The notes beneath the pieces are model-generated. The model saw nothing but the letters and a program-made list of their open reading frames with translations, made no database searches and had not been told where the DNA came from. From positions 1 to 64,000 of the forward strand of contig NZ_JAFLVR010000001.1 of assembly GCF_017315985.1 (NCBI RefSeq): 64,000 nt of DNA, read 5' to 3'. The translations under genes and the position numbers were made by a program. This document shows, piece by piece, positions 1 through 8,442 of the stretch. Each line of letters begins with the position of its first letter. The first letter of the stretch is position 1. Source of the DNA: Candidatus Enterococcus murrayae. GTDB lineage: Bacteria; Bacillota; Bacilli; Lactobacillales; Enterococcaceae.

Positions 1-399
1 ATTTCATCTAAGAAGCTTTAATGATCATAAATACATGCTTTGTATCAGATTATTCGATTTTAGTTTTGATAAATGCCTTTGAAAATTATTTTCTTAGTAA
101 TCCATTGTGAGTTTCATTTCTAATGAAATAAAAAAATTATTTCCATGATCAAATGTGATTATTTTCACATAAATATATCCTACCTAAACATTTGATTGTT
201 GGCATCAAGGTTTCTAGTTAGCTACAAGTTCCTTAACGATAATTGTCCTTGTAATTCGATCCATTCGTCTTAATGGTTGTATTTTATTCTTACTGAGATG
301 GTTACTTTAAATGCAACAAAGGATTTATTAGTAACTCGCAGGCTCTTCTATCTTTACAATTATTCTTAGTTTTTAACTAATCTTCATTTAGATATGTCA
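1..399. other. AT-rich stretch with no supported gene
   Basis: I find no open reading frame of useful length with a ribosome binding site, no structured RNA and no convincing terminator here. It lies downstream of the small membrane protein gene that ends at 400. It may hold the end of that transcript and the flank of a gene outside the window. Confidence 0.5.
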
Positions 400-723
400 T
401 CATAACCTTTGATCGTAATATCTTAAAGCAAAATATTCAACGGGATAGCGAACCAACATGATGTAGAATGCGTAAAGAAAAGCTTTTACGAGAGTGATTG
501 AAGCAAAATGATTATTAAACAAATCAGTAAAAAAGAAGGCAAGACAATTTAAAACAATGATCATGTCATAAAATTTCAATACAATGACACTGGATTTCAA
601 CTTAATTTGTTGCCACCGTTCATCATTCTTGTACTCAACTTCTCTTTTCTTACTGTATGAATCCTTTAAAAGGATAAAAAGAAATAGAATCAATAATCCT
701 AAGAGAATAAGTAGCTTACTCAT
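400..723 (-). CDS. Small membrane protein paired with an XRE regulator
   Basis: This 107-residue protein has a strongly hydrophobic N-terminal segment (about residues 3-19) and two further hydrophobic segments (about 50-66 and 75-92) separated by a charged stretch, so it is probably an integral membrane protein with three helices. Its start overlaps the stop of the upstream XRE gene by 8 nt, so the two are almost certainly co-transcribed and translationally coupled. Small XRE regulators coupled to short membrane proteins of unknown role are common in Firmicutes. I do not recognise a named family and assign no function. Confidence 0.75.
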   Translation of the reverse strand: MSKLLILLGLLILFLFILLKDSYSKKREVEYKNDERWQQIKLKSSVIVLKFYDMIIVLNCLAFFFTDLFNNHFASITLVKAFLYAFYIMLVRYPVEYFALRYYDQRL

Positions 724-925
724 TCATATCATCCTCCTGTTTGAATACTTCATTAATATCAACATCAAAAGCTTTGGCAATAGAAAAGGCTAAATCTAAT
801 GAAGGTGTATATTTATATTTTTCTATAGAAATTACTGCTTGCCTAGAAATACCGACATAATCCGCTAGATCGGCTTGAGTCCAATCACGTTCCGCTCTTA
901 ATACTTTAATTCGATTTTTTATCAT
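716..925 (-). CDS. XRE-family transcriptional regulator (HTH_3)
   Basis: A 69-residue protein that is almost entirely one helix-turn-helix domain (residues about 4-58). The recognition region WTQADLADYVGISRQAVISIE is the classic XRE/Cro-CI pattern, and the end (SLDLAFSIAKAFDVDINEVF) is the usual fourth and fifth helices. This compact type (YozG/CD1370-like) often represses its own promoter. It leads a two-gene operon with the membrane protein that overlaps its 3' end. Two palindromes in its promoter region are likely operators. The ligand or signal cannot be deduced. Confidence 0.9.
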   Translation of the reverse strand: MIKNRIKVLRAERDWTQADLADYVGISRQAVISIEKYKYTPSLDLAFSIAKAFDVDINEVFKQEDDMNE

Positions 926-943
926 GTATGCAACTCTTTCCTA

Positions 944-1008
944 AATGTAATCAATCAGTTACATTCTATATAGTAATCACTTGATTACATTTTATCAACA
1001 TAAAGATA
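944..1008 (-). promoter_or_regulatory. Promoter and candidate operators of the XRE operon
   Basis: On the minus strand TTGATA and TACTAT are 17 nt apart, a plausible sigma-A promoter. The spacer contains a perfect inverted repeat (GTAATCA-CT-TGATTAC, 973-988). A second inverted repeat (AATGTAA, 8 nt, TTACATT, 944-965) lies just downstream. Both share the half-site TGTAATCA. Their position over the core promoter fits autorepression by the XRE protein; that is inference. Confidence 0.55.
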
Positions 1009-1172
1009 CGCTATGGTTTATTATAGCGGGTAATTTAATTCTTGAAATGACGAAAACACTCAACAGAGAATTGCAGAGTGTTTTACCTATTTCTGATATT
1101 CGAAAATTAAATTATGATTTTTAACGGCTAAACTAGATGTCGAGCTAATTTATTTACTACACCCCTTCTCTC

Positions 1173-1832
1173 CTATTTTAGTGATTGGATGATTTTATAA
1201 ATCTCAATCATATCTGCAGCTAAGTAATCTGCGGAGGTTTGATCGATCGCAGCTCTCGTTTCTTTATAGGCAATCGTTGTAATACCCGCGGTTTTCGCCG
1301 CAGTAATTCCATAGTAAGAGTCTTCAATAGCGATTGCTTGCTCAGGTTCGATAGTCAATTGCTGTAACGTATTTAAATAAATTTCGGGATTTGGTTTGCT
1401 TTCTTTAACAAACTCTCCACTATAGATCACGTCAAAGTATTCTTTGATACCACAAGCTGTCAGGACTTCAAGGATGTGGCCATGTGTGGATGAGGATGCG
1501 ACTGCCAATAAAATCTCATTTTTCTTTGCCCATTTTAAAATGGAAAGAATGTCTGTTCTAAACAGTTGCAGGTAGTTTATTGATTCATAAGCGGCTTCAT
1601 TAAATCTTTCAAAGCGCTCCTTGATTTCGTTTAATGAATCATTGCTGCCAATAAATTTTCTTAATGTTTCATAAAGCATGTCATAAGATTGACCAATCAA
1701 TTCATTGAAATTCGTCTTCTTCTGGTCGATTGTCGGATTTTCTTTTTTAATAAATTCCTGTTGAATTCTAAAATCTTGAAATTCAGTATCGACAATCACG
1801 CCGTCCATATCAAAAATAATTGCTTTGAGCAT
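1173..1832 (-). CDS. HAD-superfamily hydrolase, beta-phosphoglucomutase/phosphatase-like
   Basis: A 219-residue protein with all four HAD motifs: DMDGVIVD with the nucleophile Asp8 and the acid/base Asp10, the Ser-rich motif II (AVASSS), the Lys of motif III (ESKPNPEIY) and the acidic motif IV (AIEDSYYGI). A helical cap lies between motifs I and II (about residues 18-85). This is the PGMB/Gph-type subfamily, which acts on small phosphorylated metabolites such as sugar phosphates. AGGAGG lies 9 nt before the start. It appears monocistronic, with no substrate clue nearby. Confidence 0.88.
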   Translation of the reverse strand: MLKAIIFDMDGVIVDTEFQDFRIQQEFIKKENPTIDQKKTNFNELIGQSYDMLYETLRKFIGSNDSLNEIKERFERFNEAAYESINYLQLFRTDILSILKWAKKNEILLAVASSSTHGHILEVLTACGIKEYFDVIYSGEFVKESKPNPEIYLNTLQQLTIEPEQAIAIEDSYYGITAAKTAGITTIAYKETRAAIDQTSADYLAADMIEIYKIIQSLK

Positions 1833-1908
1833 TCACACTGACCTCCTACTCTTTCTAATTCGAATTATTGCAAACCCTTTCGTAAAAAGCAAATCAGATT
1901 ATTAGACA

Positions 1909-1952
1909 AAAATAGCCAATCACGTTTTTAACTTAACGTAGTTGGCTATTTT
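1909..1952 (-). terminator. Intrinsic terminator of the 1946-2563 gene
   Basis: Arms AAAATAGCCAA (1909-1919) and TTGGCTATTTT (1942-1952) pair, with an inner ACGTT/AACGT helix. On the minus strand the stem is followed by a U-rich run. The hairpin includes the stop region of the gene. Confidence 0.75.
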
Positions 1953-2563
1953 TTGATTTTATTACGCAGCGCTTTTATTTTTTCTAACGTAATGATCTTT
2001 TCTTGAGCATCCGGTTGCTTTTCGGCCTCTTCTTTTTGTTCTTCCACTAATTTGATGCCGCGATGCTCTGCACGAAAAATATTCCGCTTGATTTCCTCTA
2101 CTTGTACTAATTTGTTTAGCGCTTCAGGTTTATGACGTAAGAGCTCTCTAGTCTTTCGCTCATGGATTCGTTCAGTGACCTTTTCATCGAAATAGCTGGT
2201 AACGGCAAAATTAATCACCAAAGCTATCAAAAGAAAATTGTCGGTTACGCTGGAGCCGTTTAGATACCCATTACTAAATAGCCAGGCAACAAAACAAATC
2301 AAAGCCAAAAAGCTGAATACTTGATAAACTCTCAACGCTTTTTCTTTCTCGCTGCGATCAGCAAATACCGGCTTCGCCTCATAAAACAAAGCGAGATAAA
2401 GGCGGCGTGCTTCCGCAAACTCTGGCTGTGTATTCTTTGCCGTTTCATGGGCCTCTTTCTTAGCAAAGCCCTGGACTTTCATATAGTATTTTGCGATTTT
2501 CCTTTTTCGGATCATTTGAACCCCCTCTTCGATTCTAGGATCATGAATATTATGAAGATTCAT
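1946..2563 (-). CDS. Hypothetical protein with two central membrane helices
   Basis: A 205-residue protein. A basic, helical N-terminal region (1-78) is followed by two close hydrophobic helices (about 80-98 and 108-124) and a highly charged, probably coiled-coil C-terminal tail (about 130-205, rich in K/E/R). Both soluble parts would face the same side of the membrane, probably the cytoplasm. AAGGAG lies 8 nt before the ATG. I do not recognise the family. It has its own terminator, so it is probably a single-gene unit. Confidence 0.75.
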   Translation of the reverse strand: MNLHNIHDPRIEEGVQMIRKRKIAKYYMKVQGFAKKEAHETAKNTQPEFAEARRLYLALFYEAKPVFADRSEKEKALRVYQVFSFLALICFVAWLFSNGYLNGSSVTDNFLLIALVINFAVTSYFDEKVTERIHERKTRELLRHKPEALNKLVQVEEIKRNIFRAEHRGIKLVEEQKEEAEKQPDAQEKIITLEKIKALRNKIKK

Positions 2564-2683
2564 AAGGTCTCTCCTTGATTACGGAATTCTCTTTTCAGCA
2601 ATCTCTATTTTATCATTAAGTTAGTCGAAAGACTAAGAAATTATTTAATATTTTTCGGCTTGTCTGAATTCATAAAAGAGAAA

Positions 2684-2714
2684 TCCACTCAGATAAGCTT
2701 TTGCACTGAGTGGA
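2684..2714 (-). terminator. Probable terminator after the NAD(P)-binding protein gene
   Basis: Perfect 9-bp arms TCCACTCAG and CTGAGTGGA with a 13-nt loop. The plus-strand tail is T-rich and the minus-strand tail is weaker (TTTCTCTTTT), so it may act in both directions. Confidence 0.55.
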
Positions 2715-2722
2715 CCCTTTTT

Positions 2723-3346
2723 TTATATATTTTTTATTGCTTCTTCGATTGGTATTTCTCCGTCTCCCATTAAAACGACTTTCTTAATGGTGTTATCCTG
2801 TTCAAGCATTTCCGCTAAAACAGCTGCAACGTTTTCTATCGAGTTTTCTGATTTCCCAGTAATATCAGTGGTTATTTTTCCACTTCCCGGAGTTTCCATC
2901 AAGCTGCCAGGCTGCAAAATCGTATAATCCAAATTCGTCTTATCAATCAACCAGCGATCTGAAAAGAATTTTGAGATATTGTAATCAGTTAAGGTGCTGC
3001 TCCACTTTTCTGGTTGAAGAGCAAATAATGAACTTAAATGGATGTAACGTTTGATTCCTTTTTGTTCGGCAGCCTGCATCAATTTCACTGCTCCATACAG
3101 GTCTGTTTGCAGCAGATCTTTTCCGCGTGAACCAGCGACAAAATAAACGGCTTCGGCATCTGCTAACGTGTCAGCAATTTCAGCGACAGAGCCGTGCAAA
3201 TCCAAATGAACGGGTTTCACTGCCTCTTTTGCTTCGATGGTTTCATCGTGACGAGCACCTGCGTAAACATAGTGCCCATTTTCTACTAAATTCTTGATCA
3301 ATTCTTCGCCTACTCGCCCTGTTGCACCAGCAATAAATAGTTTCAT
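2723..3346 (-). CDS. NAD(P)-binding Rossmann-fold protein (YwnB/NmrA-like)
   Basis: A 207-residue protein of the short-chain dehydrogenase-like NAD(P)-binding group (PF13460 type). The N-terminus MKLFIAGATGRVGEEL carries the GxTGxxG dinucleotide-binding loop, and the middle region around YIHLSSLFAL and YNISKFFSDRWL resembles atypical SDR proteins that act as reductases or redox sensors. A longer reading frame begins with TTG at 3367, but AAAGGGG lies only 9 nt before the ATG at 3346 (another ATG is at 3352), so I place the start there. The substrate is unknown. Confidence 0.8.
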   Translation of the reverse strand: MKLFIAGATGRVGEELIKNLVENGHYVYAGARHDETIEAKEAVKPVHLDLHGSVAEIADTLADAEAVYFVAGSRGKDLLQTDLYGAVKLMQAAEQKGIKRYIHLSSLFALQPEKWSSTLTDYNISKFFSDRWLIDKTNLDYTILQPGSLMETPGSGKITTDITGKSENSIENVAAVLAEMLEQDNTIKKVVLMGDGEIPIEEAIKNI

Positions 3347-3543
3347 ACACATGATCCCCTTTCTCAATCCCTATGCTAACGCAATTTTCCTTTTGGAACA
3401 AATATTTTCACCTGGAATTGGACGAGCTGTAAAACAACCAATTGGCTGTTTATTTTTTATTTCAGCACTTTATAATAGGAATCATTAATGTGACCAGTTT
3501 AAATGTCTATGAAAAATTGATATAGGATATGAGGAGTTTATCT

Positions 3544-4341
3544 ATGACAAAAACAGTGCTGACAATTGCAGGTTCAGATACTTTAGCTGGAGGCGGACTG
3601 CAATCAGATATAAAAGTTTTTGAGAATCATCAGTTATTTGGTTTAACGGCGATTACTTGCGTAGCCGTCGTCAATAATCATCAGTTTGAGATAAATGATC
3701 TGTCGCCTAGTCTTTTGCAGGAGCAGCTGACTACGATCAAGGATCATCTGAATGTAGATGGAATAAAGATTGGACTGATACATCAGCTAGAATCTTTGGA
3801 AATCGTGAAATCTTTTTTGCGTGGATTTGTTGGACCAATCGTTTTAGATCCGGTAATGGCCTTTAAGGAAACAGATCGTGTCTATAGTGATACCTATCGT
3901 GAGAAACTAATTGAACTGTTCCCTTTTGCGACAATTATTACGCCGAACTTAAAAGAAGCTGAGATTCTTGCCCAGCAATCAATCACTAATTTGGATGAGA
4001 TGGCGCTGGCTGCTCGAAAAATCCTGGCGCTTGGTGCACGTTCTGTCGTAATAAAAGGCGGTGAACGTCTTTCTGGCGAGTTGGCTTCGGATTTGTTCTA
4101 TGATGGCGAACAATCAGAATTCTTCTCAAAGCCTAAATTAACTCAAGCGGCAATTAACGGTGCTGGTTGCAGCTTTGCTTCTGCGATCACTTCGAATTTG
4201 GTTTTGGGTAAAGAGCTGATTCCAGCGATCAGTAAAAGTAAAGATTATGTTTATCAAGGAATCAAGAATGGAATCACGTTGAAAAATGGTGAAGGAAATG
4301 TTTGGTTCGGTGATAGCGTTCAGACGGAGGTGATGACATGA
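3544..4341 (+). CDS. pdxK: Pyridoxine/HMP kinase (PdxK/ThiD-like)
   Basis: A 265-residue ribokinase-fold kinase that phosphorylates pyridoxine/pyridoxal or hydroxymethylpyrimidine. Visible are GSDTLAGGGLQSDIKVFE at the start, DPVM near residue 105, TPNLKEAE near 140 and the C-terminal anion-hole/base motif GAGCSFASAI, which fits the Firmicute PdxK group slightly better than classical ThiD. GAGGAG lies 7 nt before ATG 3544, so I reject an upstream in-frame ATG at 3529. It overlaps the next gene by ATGA. The neighbouring ECF S-component supports a vitamin salvage role. The choice between B6 and the thiamine pyrimidine is uncertain. Confidence 0.85.
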   Translation: MTKTVLTIAGSDTLAGGGLQSDIKVFENHQLFGLTAITCVAVVNNHQFEINDLSPSLLQEQLTTIKDHLNVDGIKIGLIHQLESLEIVKSFLRGFVGPIVLDPVMAFKETDRVYSDTYREKLIELFPFATIITPNLKEAEILAQQSITNLDEMALAARKILALGARSVVIKGGERLSGELASDLFYDGEQSEFFSKPKLTQAAINGAGCSFASAITSNLVLGKELIPAISKSKDYVYQGIKNGITLKNGEGNVWFGDSVQTEVMT

Positions 4342-4832
4342 AAACAAAGGAGTTGACCAAATTGGCGATGATGGTGGCGTTAACCGTTACGCTGTCCATT
4401 TTATTTATCATCCCGATTCCTGCGACAAAAGGTTTTGTGACGCTTTGTGAAGTAGGAATTTATGCCTCTGCTCTGCTTTTTGGACCGAGCGGCGGGTTCT
4501 TGGTCGGTGCCTTAAGCGGCGGCTTGATTGACATGATTTCCGGTTATCCCGAATGGGCAGTCTTTTCGATTATCATTCATGGTATTCAAGGCTTTATCTT
4601 AGGTTATCTCTATCATAAGTTCCCCAATAAAAAAGGTCTTGGCTTAGGCTTTCTGTTTGCAAGCTTATTCATGATCATCGGCTACGCCTTGGCAACAGCC
4701 TTATTATTTGGCTGGCCTGCTGGATTGGCTTCGCTGCCCGGCAATTGTATTCAAAATATATTTGGTATCGCGGTGACAGTTCCACTTTTTCATGCATTGC
4801 AAAAGGTTCTGCGCCACCCTCAATATAAATAG
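4338..4832 (+). CDS. ECF transporter S component (PdxU/HmpT-like)
   Basis: A 164-residue, very hydrophobic protein with about five membrane helices. It has the N-terminal charged start then helix ([19 protein letters not shown]) typical of energy-coupling-factor substrate-binding subunits, which work with a shared EcfA/A'/T module encoded elsewhere. Overlap with the preceding kinase gene by 4 nt implies uptake of the same vitamin: pyridoxine or a thiamine precursor, trapped by phosphorylation. Substrate assignment rests on context only. Confidence 0.82.
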   Translation: MKTKELTKLAMMVALTVTLSILFIIPIPATKGFVTLCEVGIYASALLFGPSGGFLVGALSGGLIDMISGYPEWAVFSIIIHGIQGFILGYLYHKFPNKKGLGLGFLFASLFMIIGYALATALLFGWPAGLASLPGNCIQNIFGIAVTVPLFHALQKVLRHPQYK

Positions 4833-4855
4833 TTAATAGAAGGAAGTTTGTAAAA

Positions 4856-5395
4856 ATGGAGAAAGAAAAATTACAGCAACAACTAACAACAATCACTAAC
4901 GATGTCCTAGAGGCAGCTGAGCTCAAGGCGGGAGATACTTTTGTACTAGGGTGTACTACGAGTGAAATCGTTGGCGGCACGATCGGAAAAAATTCTAGTG
5001 AAGAGGTTGGTCAATGGGTCATTGAAACATTGAAATCCATTCTTGATCCCAAACAAATCTATTTAGCTGTGCAAGGCTGCGAACACATCAATCGCGCTGT
5101 CGTTGTCGAGCGAACACTTGCCGAAAAAAAAGACTGGGAAATTGTCTCGGTTAAACCAGCATTGCATGCTGGCGGTTCCTGCTCGGTCGCTGCTTTTGAA
5201 CAATTCAGTGATCCGGTTGAGGTTGAACACATTGTCGCTCAAGCTGGAATCGATATTGGTGATACATCGATTGGGATGCATGTAAAATATGTACAAGTGC
5301 CTGTTCGTCCATCAATTAAGGAATTAGGCGGTGCACATGTAACTGCTCTACGAAGCCGTCCAAAATATATCGGCGGTCCTCGGGCAACGTATTAA
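4856..5395 (+). CDS. YwlG/TIGR01440 family protein (UPF0340)
   Basis: A 179-residue protein that matches the TIGR01440/UPF0340 family in length and features: [21 protein letters not shown] near the N-terminus, [12 protein letters not shown] in the centre and [21 protein letters not shown] with the C-terminal [14 protein letters not shown]. The biochemical role of the family is not established. It follows the ECF gene by 23 nt with a good ribosome binding site and ends at a strong terminator, so it is the last gene of this operon. Confidence 0.9.
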   Translation: MEKEKLQQQLTTITNDVLEAAELKAGDTFVLGCTTSEIVGGTIGKNSSEEVGQWVIETLKSILDPKQIYLAVQGCEHINRAVVVERTLAEKKDWEIVSVKPALHAGGSCSVAAFEQFSDPVEVEHIVAQAGIDIGDTSIGMHVKYVQVPVRPSIKELGGAHVTALRSRPKYIGGPRATY

Positions 5396-5419
5396 ACAAA
5401 AAAACTCCGCAAATTTTGA

Positions 5420-5473
5420 ACCGGTCTCCAGAAGTTAGATTTTTTGGTCTAGCTCTTGGGGACCGGTCTTTTT
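5420..5473 (+). terminator. Intrinsic terminator after ywlG
   Basis: Arms 5420-5438 and 5449-5467 pair over about 18 bp with a few G-U pairs and one bulge (ACCGGTCTCC... against ...GGGGACCGGT), followed by TCTTTTT. It sits between convergent genes. Confidence 0.85.
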
Positions 5474-5490
5474 ACGCAGAAATTTTTCTT

Positions 5491-7716
5491 TTAGATAAAC
5501 CGTGCAATTAATTGTAGAAGCTGCTGCGGCAGTGTTGAAATATCAGAAATATCGACAAAGTTATTTTCACCATATAGTTCCCGCAATTGCTCCTTATCTT
5601 CACCGATGGCGCAAGCAATGAACAGGATCCCCTTACGTTCATAATCAGCGAGAACGGATTGAATATCTTGTTTGGCTTTTTCTCCAGTATAATCTGGGAG
5701 TGCTTTCGGCTGACCGTCACTGATAGATAGTAGGACTTTCGTATCGGCGGCCTGCTGACTCAATTTTTCAGCTAGTAATCTCAACGGAACACCATCGCGA
5801 TTGTTTTGTCGCGGCTTCATTGTCGAAATCTTTGCTGCGATATAATCAAAGTTATCGTCAAATTCTTTATACGAATAGATTGACGTTTTTTCTCGTTGGC
5901 TAAGATCTGCCGAATCACCATACAGCATCAGCGGAATTTCAGTCTTCTCAGCAAAGAGACTTAATGCGATTGCAGCCAATTTAGCATTTTGAATACGATC
6001 GTCTCGCAGCATCGAACCAGATTCATCGACCCTCACTGCCAATGCTAATGAAGGCTGTTCACTTGGTGGATTTTTCTTATCGAAATTTCTTAAATCACCG
6101 TAGGCCACATGGCTTGGATTAAATCTCGCGCCATAGTATTTCCCGCTTGCATAATCATTACTAACCTCTTTATTCAACAGGTCATTGATGACGCGACTTA
6201 AACTTTCTACCTCTGGTAAGACGCTTTTAGTCAGCTCGTGCCCGTTTTTGATGGCAGTCTCGTTGACAGCTGGTCGATGGAGAATCGTTCCTTCTTTCGC
6301 ATGGATCGTTTTCTTTAAACTTTCTCGTATCTCACGGTTTCGTTCTTTTCGTTTTATTTTGTCTAGCTCTGCCATTTCATCTAATGACATCGCTGAACCG
6401 ATTTTATCTTCTTCGTCGATTGAAGCTGAGGAGCTTTCTGCTTCCGCGTCCCCTCTTTCTGCATCATCGGCAATCGACGCTTTTTCTGGTTGTTTTTCCT
6501 TTTCAGCAATTGTTTGTTCTGCTTCTTCCTTTTCTGTTGAGAGTTCGCCAGTTTCGGCTTCGCCTTTCAGCGTTGCTTCTTCTGCTTCCTCTAAAATATT
6601 CCGCTGCTCGGCTTCTGCCTGACTGATTCTTCTGCCCTGCTTCATTTTTTGCTGGTTCTTTACCTGCTGAAGCTCTGTTAGCAATTTACTTTGTTCCAAA
6701 GCCTCTTGCAGGATTTTCAATTCTGTTTCGTCCGTAGTCAATTTGTATAAAACCTTGGGAAAAATACTTTCTAGAGGATCTTGTCCCTGCTTCAAGCTGT
6801 TGACCCAGAAGAAATAGGAACGCATTCCAGCAACACCCTTGATAGCATTTGCCTTGGCTGTTTCATCCAACAGTCGAATGATTTCTGCCATGATTTTTAA
6901 ATAATCATGGTCCGTAAAATTGGTTTTGGCAATGGCACGATCGATCATGACTTCAATCGATGGCAGATCCATTTTCTCTGCATGCTGTACGCGGTCTCGC
7001 AATGATTCGTTTAGCGGACGATTTCCTTGATAATTTCGGTTCGTTGTAATTATAACGACACAATCAGGATGTCTACGAATGATTCCCGTTGGGATATTCA
7101 ATAAGCCGTTTGGTTCTAGCGCTGAATTCAAAGCGACCAAAACAGACGCATCTCGAATCACTGTAGGCTCTTGGATTTCCAGCAGATAGCCCTTCTGCAT
7201 GGCGCGAACGATTTCTGAAGGGTAGAATTTATATTCGACGCTTGTCGTCATTTCATCTTGATCAATTCGCTCAATTAAGTTACTCAAACGTTTCTTTGCC
7301 TGATCCGCATCAATTTGAAAATGACGCTGGATGATTGCCAGCACCTCTTGAAGAGAATCCGTTTGATAAATTGCTTCCAGTAATTCTTGATCATCTTCAT
7401 CATCCGAACTGACAACAGGCAATAAGGCGCCAAAAACATCTGTCTTATCCATGTCGGCAAAACAAGTCACCTTTGTATATGGCAGCTGCAGATCGTCAGA
7501 AAGAGCACGAGCCAGCTGCGTTTTACCTGAACCAGCATCTCCTTCTAGCAAAACGTTCATGATTTTCATCTCAGGATCAAGCCAGTTACTCTTGATCTCT
7601 GAGGCAATTCTTAGTTCTTCTCTACTGGTCTTATGGCTGGCTGGTTTACGCCAAATCATTTGTTCCTCTACTTTGGTAAACTTTCGCCCTTCAGTCACGA
7701 CAAAAGATTTTTCCAT
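5491..7716 (-). CDS. AAA ATPase with C-terminal VWA domain (MoxR/CobT-like fusion)
   Basis: A 741-residue protein. The N-terminal third is a MoxR/AAA-type ATPase with the Walker A loop GDAGSGKT (59-66), TTNRNYQGNRPL as the sensor region and an arginine-rich ESLRDRVQHAE. A long, charged Glu/Ala-rich linker (about 350-460) follows. The C-terminus is a von Willebrand A domain with the MIDAS motif DESGSM near residue 562 and ISDGQP later. Such AAA+VWA pairs usually act as metal-dependent remodelling or insertion factors; the target is unknown. GAGGTG lies 6 nt before ATG 7716; an upstream in-frame GTG at 7725 has no spacing. It is co-transcribed with the small gene ending at 7740. Confidence 0.88.
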   Translation of the reverse strand: MEKSFVVTEGRKFTKVEEQMIWRKPASHKTSREELRIASEIKSNWLDPEMKIMNVLLEGDAGSGKTQLARALSDDLQLPYTKVTCFADMDKTDVFGALLPVVSSDDEDDQELLEAIYQTDSLQEVLAIIQRHFQIDADQAKKRLSNLIERIDQDEMTTSVEYKFYPSEIVRAMQKGYLLEIQEPTVIRDASVLVALNSALEPNGLLNIPTGIIRRHPDCVVIITTNRNYQGNRPLNESLRDRVQHAEKMDLPSIEVMIDRAIAKTNFTDHDYLKIMAEIIRLLDETAKANAIKGVAGMRSYFFWVNSLKQGQDPLESIFPKVLYKLTTDETELKILQEALEQSKLLTELQQVKNQQKMKQGRRISQAEAEQRNILEEAEEATLKGEAETGELSTEKEEAEQTIAEKEKQPEKASIADDAERGDAEAESSSASIDEEDKIGSAMSLDEMAELDKIKRKERNREIRESLKKTIHAKEGTILHRPAVNETAIKNGHELTKSVLPEVESLSRVINDLLNKEVSNDYASGKYYGARFNPSHVAYGDLRNFDKKNPPSEQPSLALAVRVDESGSMLRDDRIQNAKLAAIALSLFAEKTEIPLMLYGDSADLSQREKTSIYSYKEFDDNFDYIAAKISTMKPRQNNRDGVPLRLLAEKLSQQAADTKVLLSISDGQPKALPDYTGEKAKQDIQSVLADYERKGILFIACAIGEDKEQLRELYGENNFVDISDISTLPQQLLQLIARFI

Positions 7717-7739
7717 CCTATTCACCTCGTAATTAATTT

Positions 7740-8219
7740 CTAATAGCCTAATTCATCTAAAAGACGTTTCAGTGTGCGGTAGCGTTGAGCAATCAAGTCT
7801 CCATCTTTATTCATCGTATCGTTGAACAAGATGATGTCTTCGTCGATTTTAGGATTTTCAGTATCTACTTTAACTTCCATGCGTCCGCCTTGCAGACCGA
7901 GAATCTCTACTTTAGGATTTTCAGGATCATAAAACTTTTCATAGCGATAGGCATCTTGCAAATAAATACTTGATTGTGCCACTAAGATCGCCAAATCCAA
8001 AATTCGAGTGATCGGTAGTTCCTCTGATTGACGTGACCATTTTTCTCCAGTATGACGCCAAACCTTTCCAGAAATATCTACTCGACCACGGTCATTCCAT
8101 TGGGCTAAACCTAATGTCAGACCTTTAGCGTCGCTATCCCAAGCATGATGGCCATCGATTTTATCGTAATTTTCCACTAAAAAAACGGGTTTATGCTTTA
8201 AATTTGTTGGTATCTTCAT
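7740..8219 (-). CDS. Conserved protein upstream of the AAA-VWA gene (DUF6530-like)
   Basis: A 159-residue soluble protein without membrane segments. From memory it resembles the DUF6530 family (HHAWDSDAKGLTLGLAQWNDRGRVDISGKVWRHT in the N-terminal half), though I cannot confirm this. AGGAGG lies 7 nt before ATG 8219; the in-frame ATG at 8243 has no such site. It ends 23 nt before the AAA-VWA gene and is probably its operon partner, perhaps a substrate or adaptor. Its promoter region carries two palindromes. Confidence 0.7.
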   Translation of the reverse strand: MKIPTNLKHKPVFLVENYDKIDGHHAWDSDAKGLTLGLAQWNDRGRVDISGKVWRHTGEKWSRQSEELPITRILDLAILVAQSSIYLQDAYRYEKFYDPENPKVEILGLQGGRMEVKVDTENPKIDEDIILFNDTMNKDGDLIAQRYRTLKRLLDELGY

Positions 8220-8292
8220 TAGAAATCCTCCTAGTTGCTTCATTTTATTTTAGTCAAGCCTTATCACATAAGGGTAATGGTCTACAAAATAG

Positions 8293-8319
8293 GTTTAGTA
8301 ATTTACTAAATTACTAAAC
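8293..8319. promoter_or_regulatory. 27-bp palindrome, candidate operator
   Basis: A perfect inverted repeat with 13-bp arms around one central base (GTTTAGTAATTTA, C, TAAATTACTAAAC). It lies just downstream of a -10 element (TATTCT, 8333-8338) on the minus strand, upstream of the gene starting at 8219. The position suits a repressor site. I do not recognise the motif. Confidence 0.6.
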
Positions 8320-8332
8320 TACTAATGAAGTT

Positions 8333-8361
8333 AGAATACGCAATTCGAATGGATTTTGCAA
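8333..8361 (-). promoter_or_regulatory. Predicted promoter of the 8219-5491 operon
   Basis: On the minus strand TTGCAA (8356-8361) and TATTCT (8333-8338) are separated by 17 nt. An 18-bp perfect palindrome (TCCTATCAG/CTGATAGGA, 8367-8384) lies directly upstream of the -35, and the 27-bp palindrome lies directly downstream of the -10. Confidence 0.5.
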
Positions 8362-8406
8362 CTAACTCCTATCAGCTGATAGGAAAGGAATGACTTTTTG
8401 AATCCG

Positions 8407-8436
8407 CAAAAAAACTCACTAAACAAGTTAGTGAGT
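8407..8436 (-). terminator. Terminator of degV
   Basis: Perfect 9-bp arms ACTCACTAA (8414-8422) and TTAGTGAGT (8428-8436) with a 5-nt loop, followed on the minus strand by seven U residues. Confidence 0.88.
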
Positions 8437-8442
8437 CAATGC

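Noticed and set aside
3346-3367. TTG start for the NAD(P)-binding protein
   Set aside because: The extra codons encode the ribosome binding site of the ATG at 3346.
6185-6622. Ser-rich reading frame on the plus strand opposite the AAA-VWA gene
   Set aside because: It is the complement of the Glu/Ala-rich linker; biased composition creates a long open frame without a ribosome binding site.
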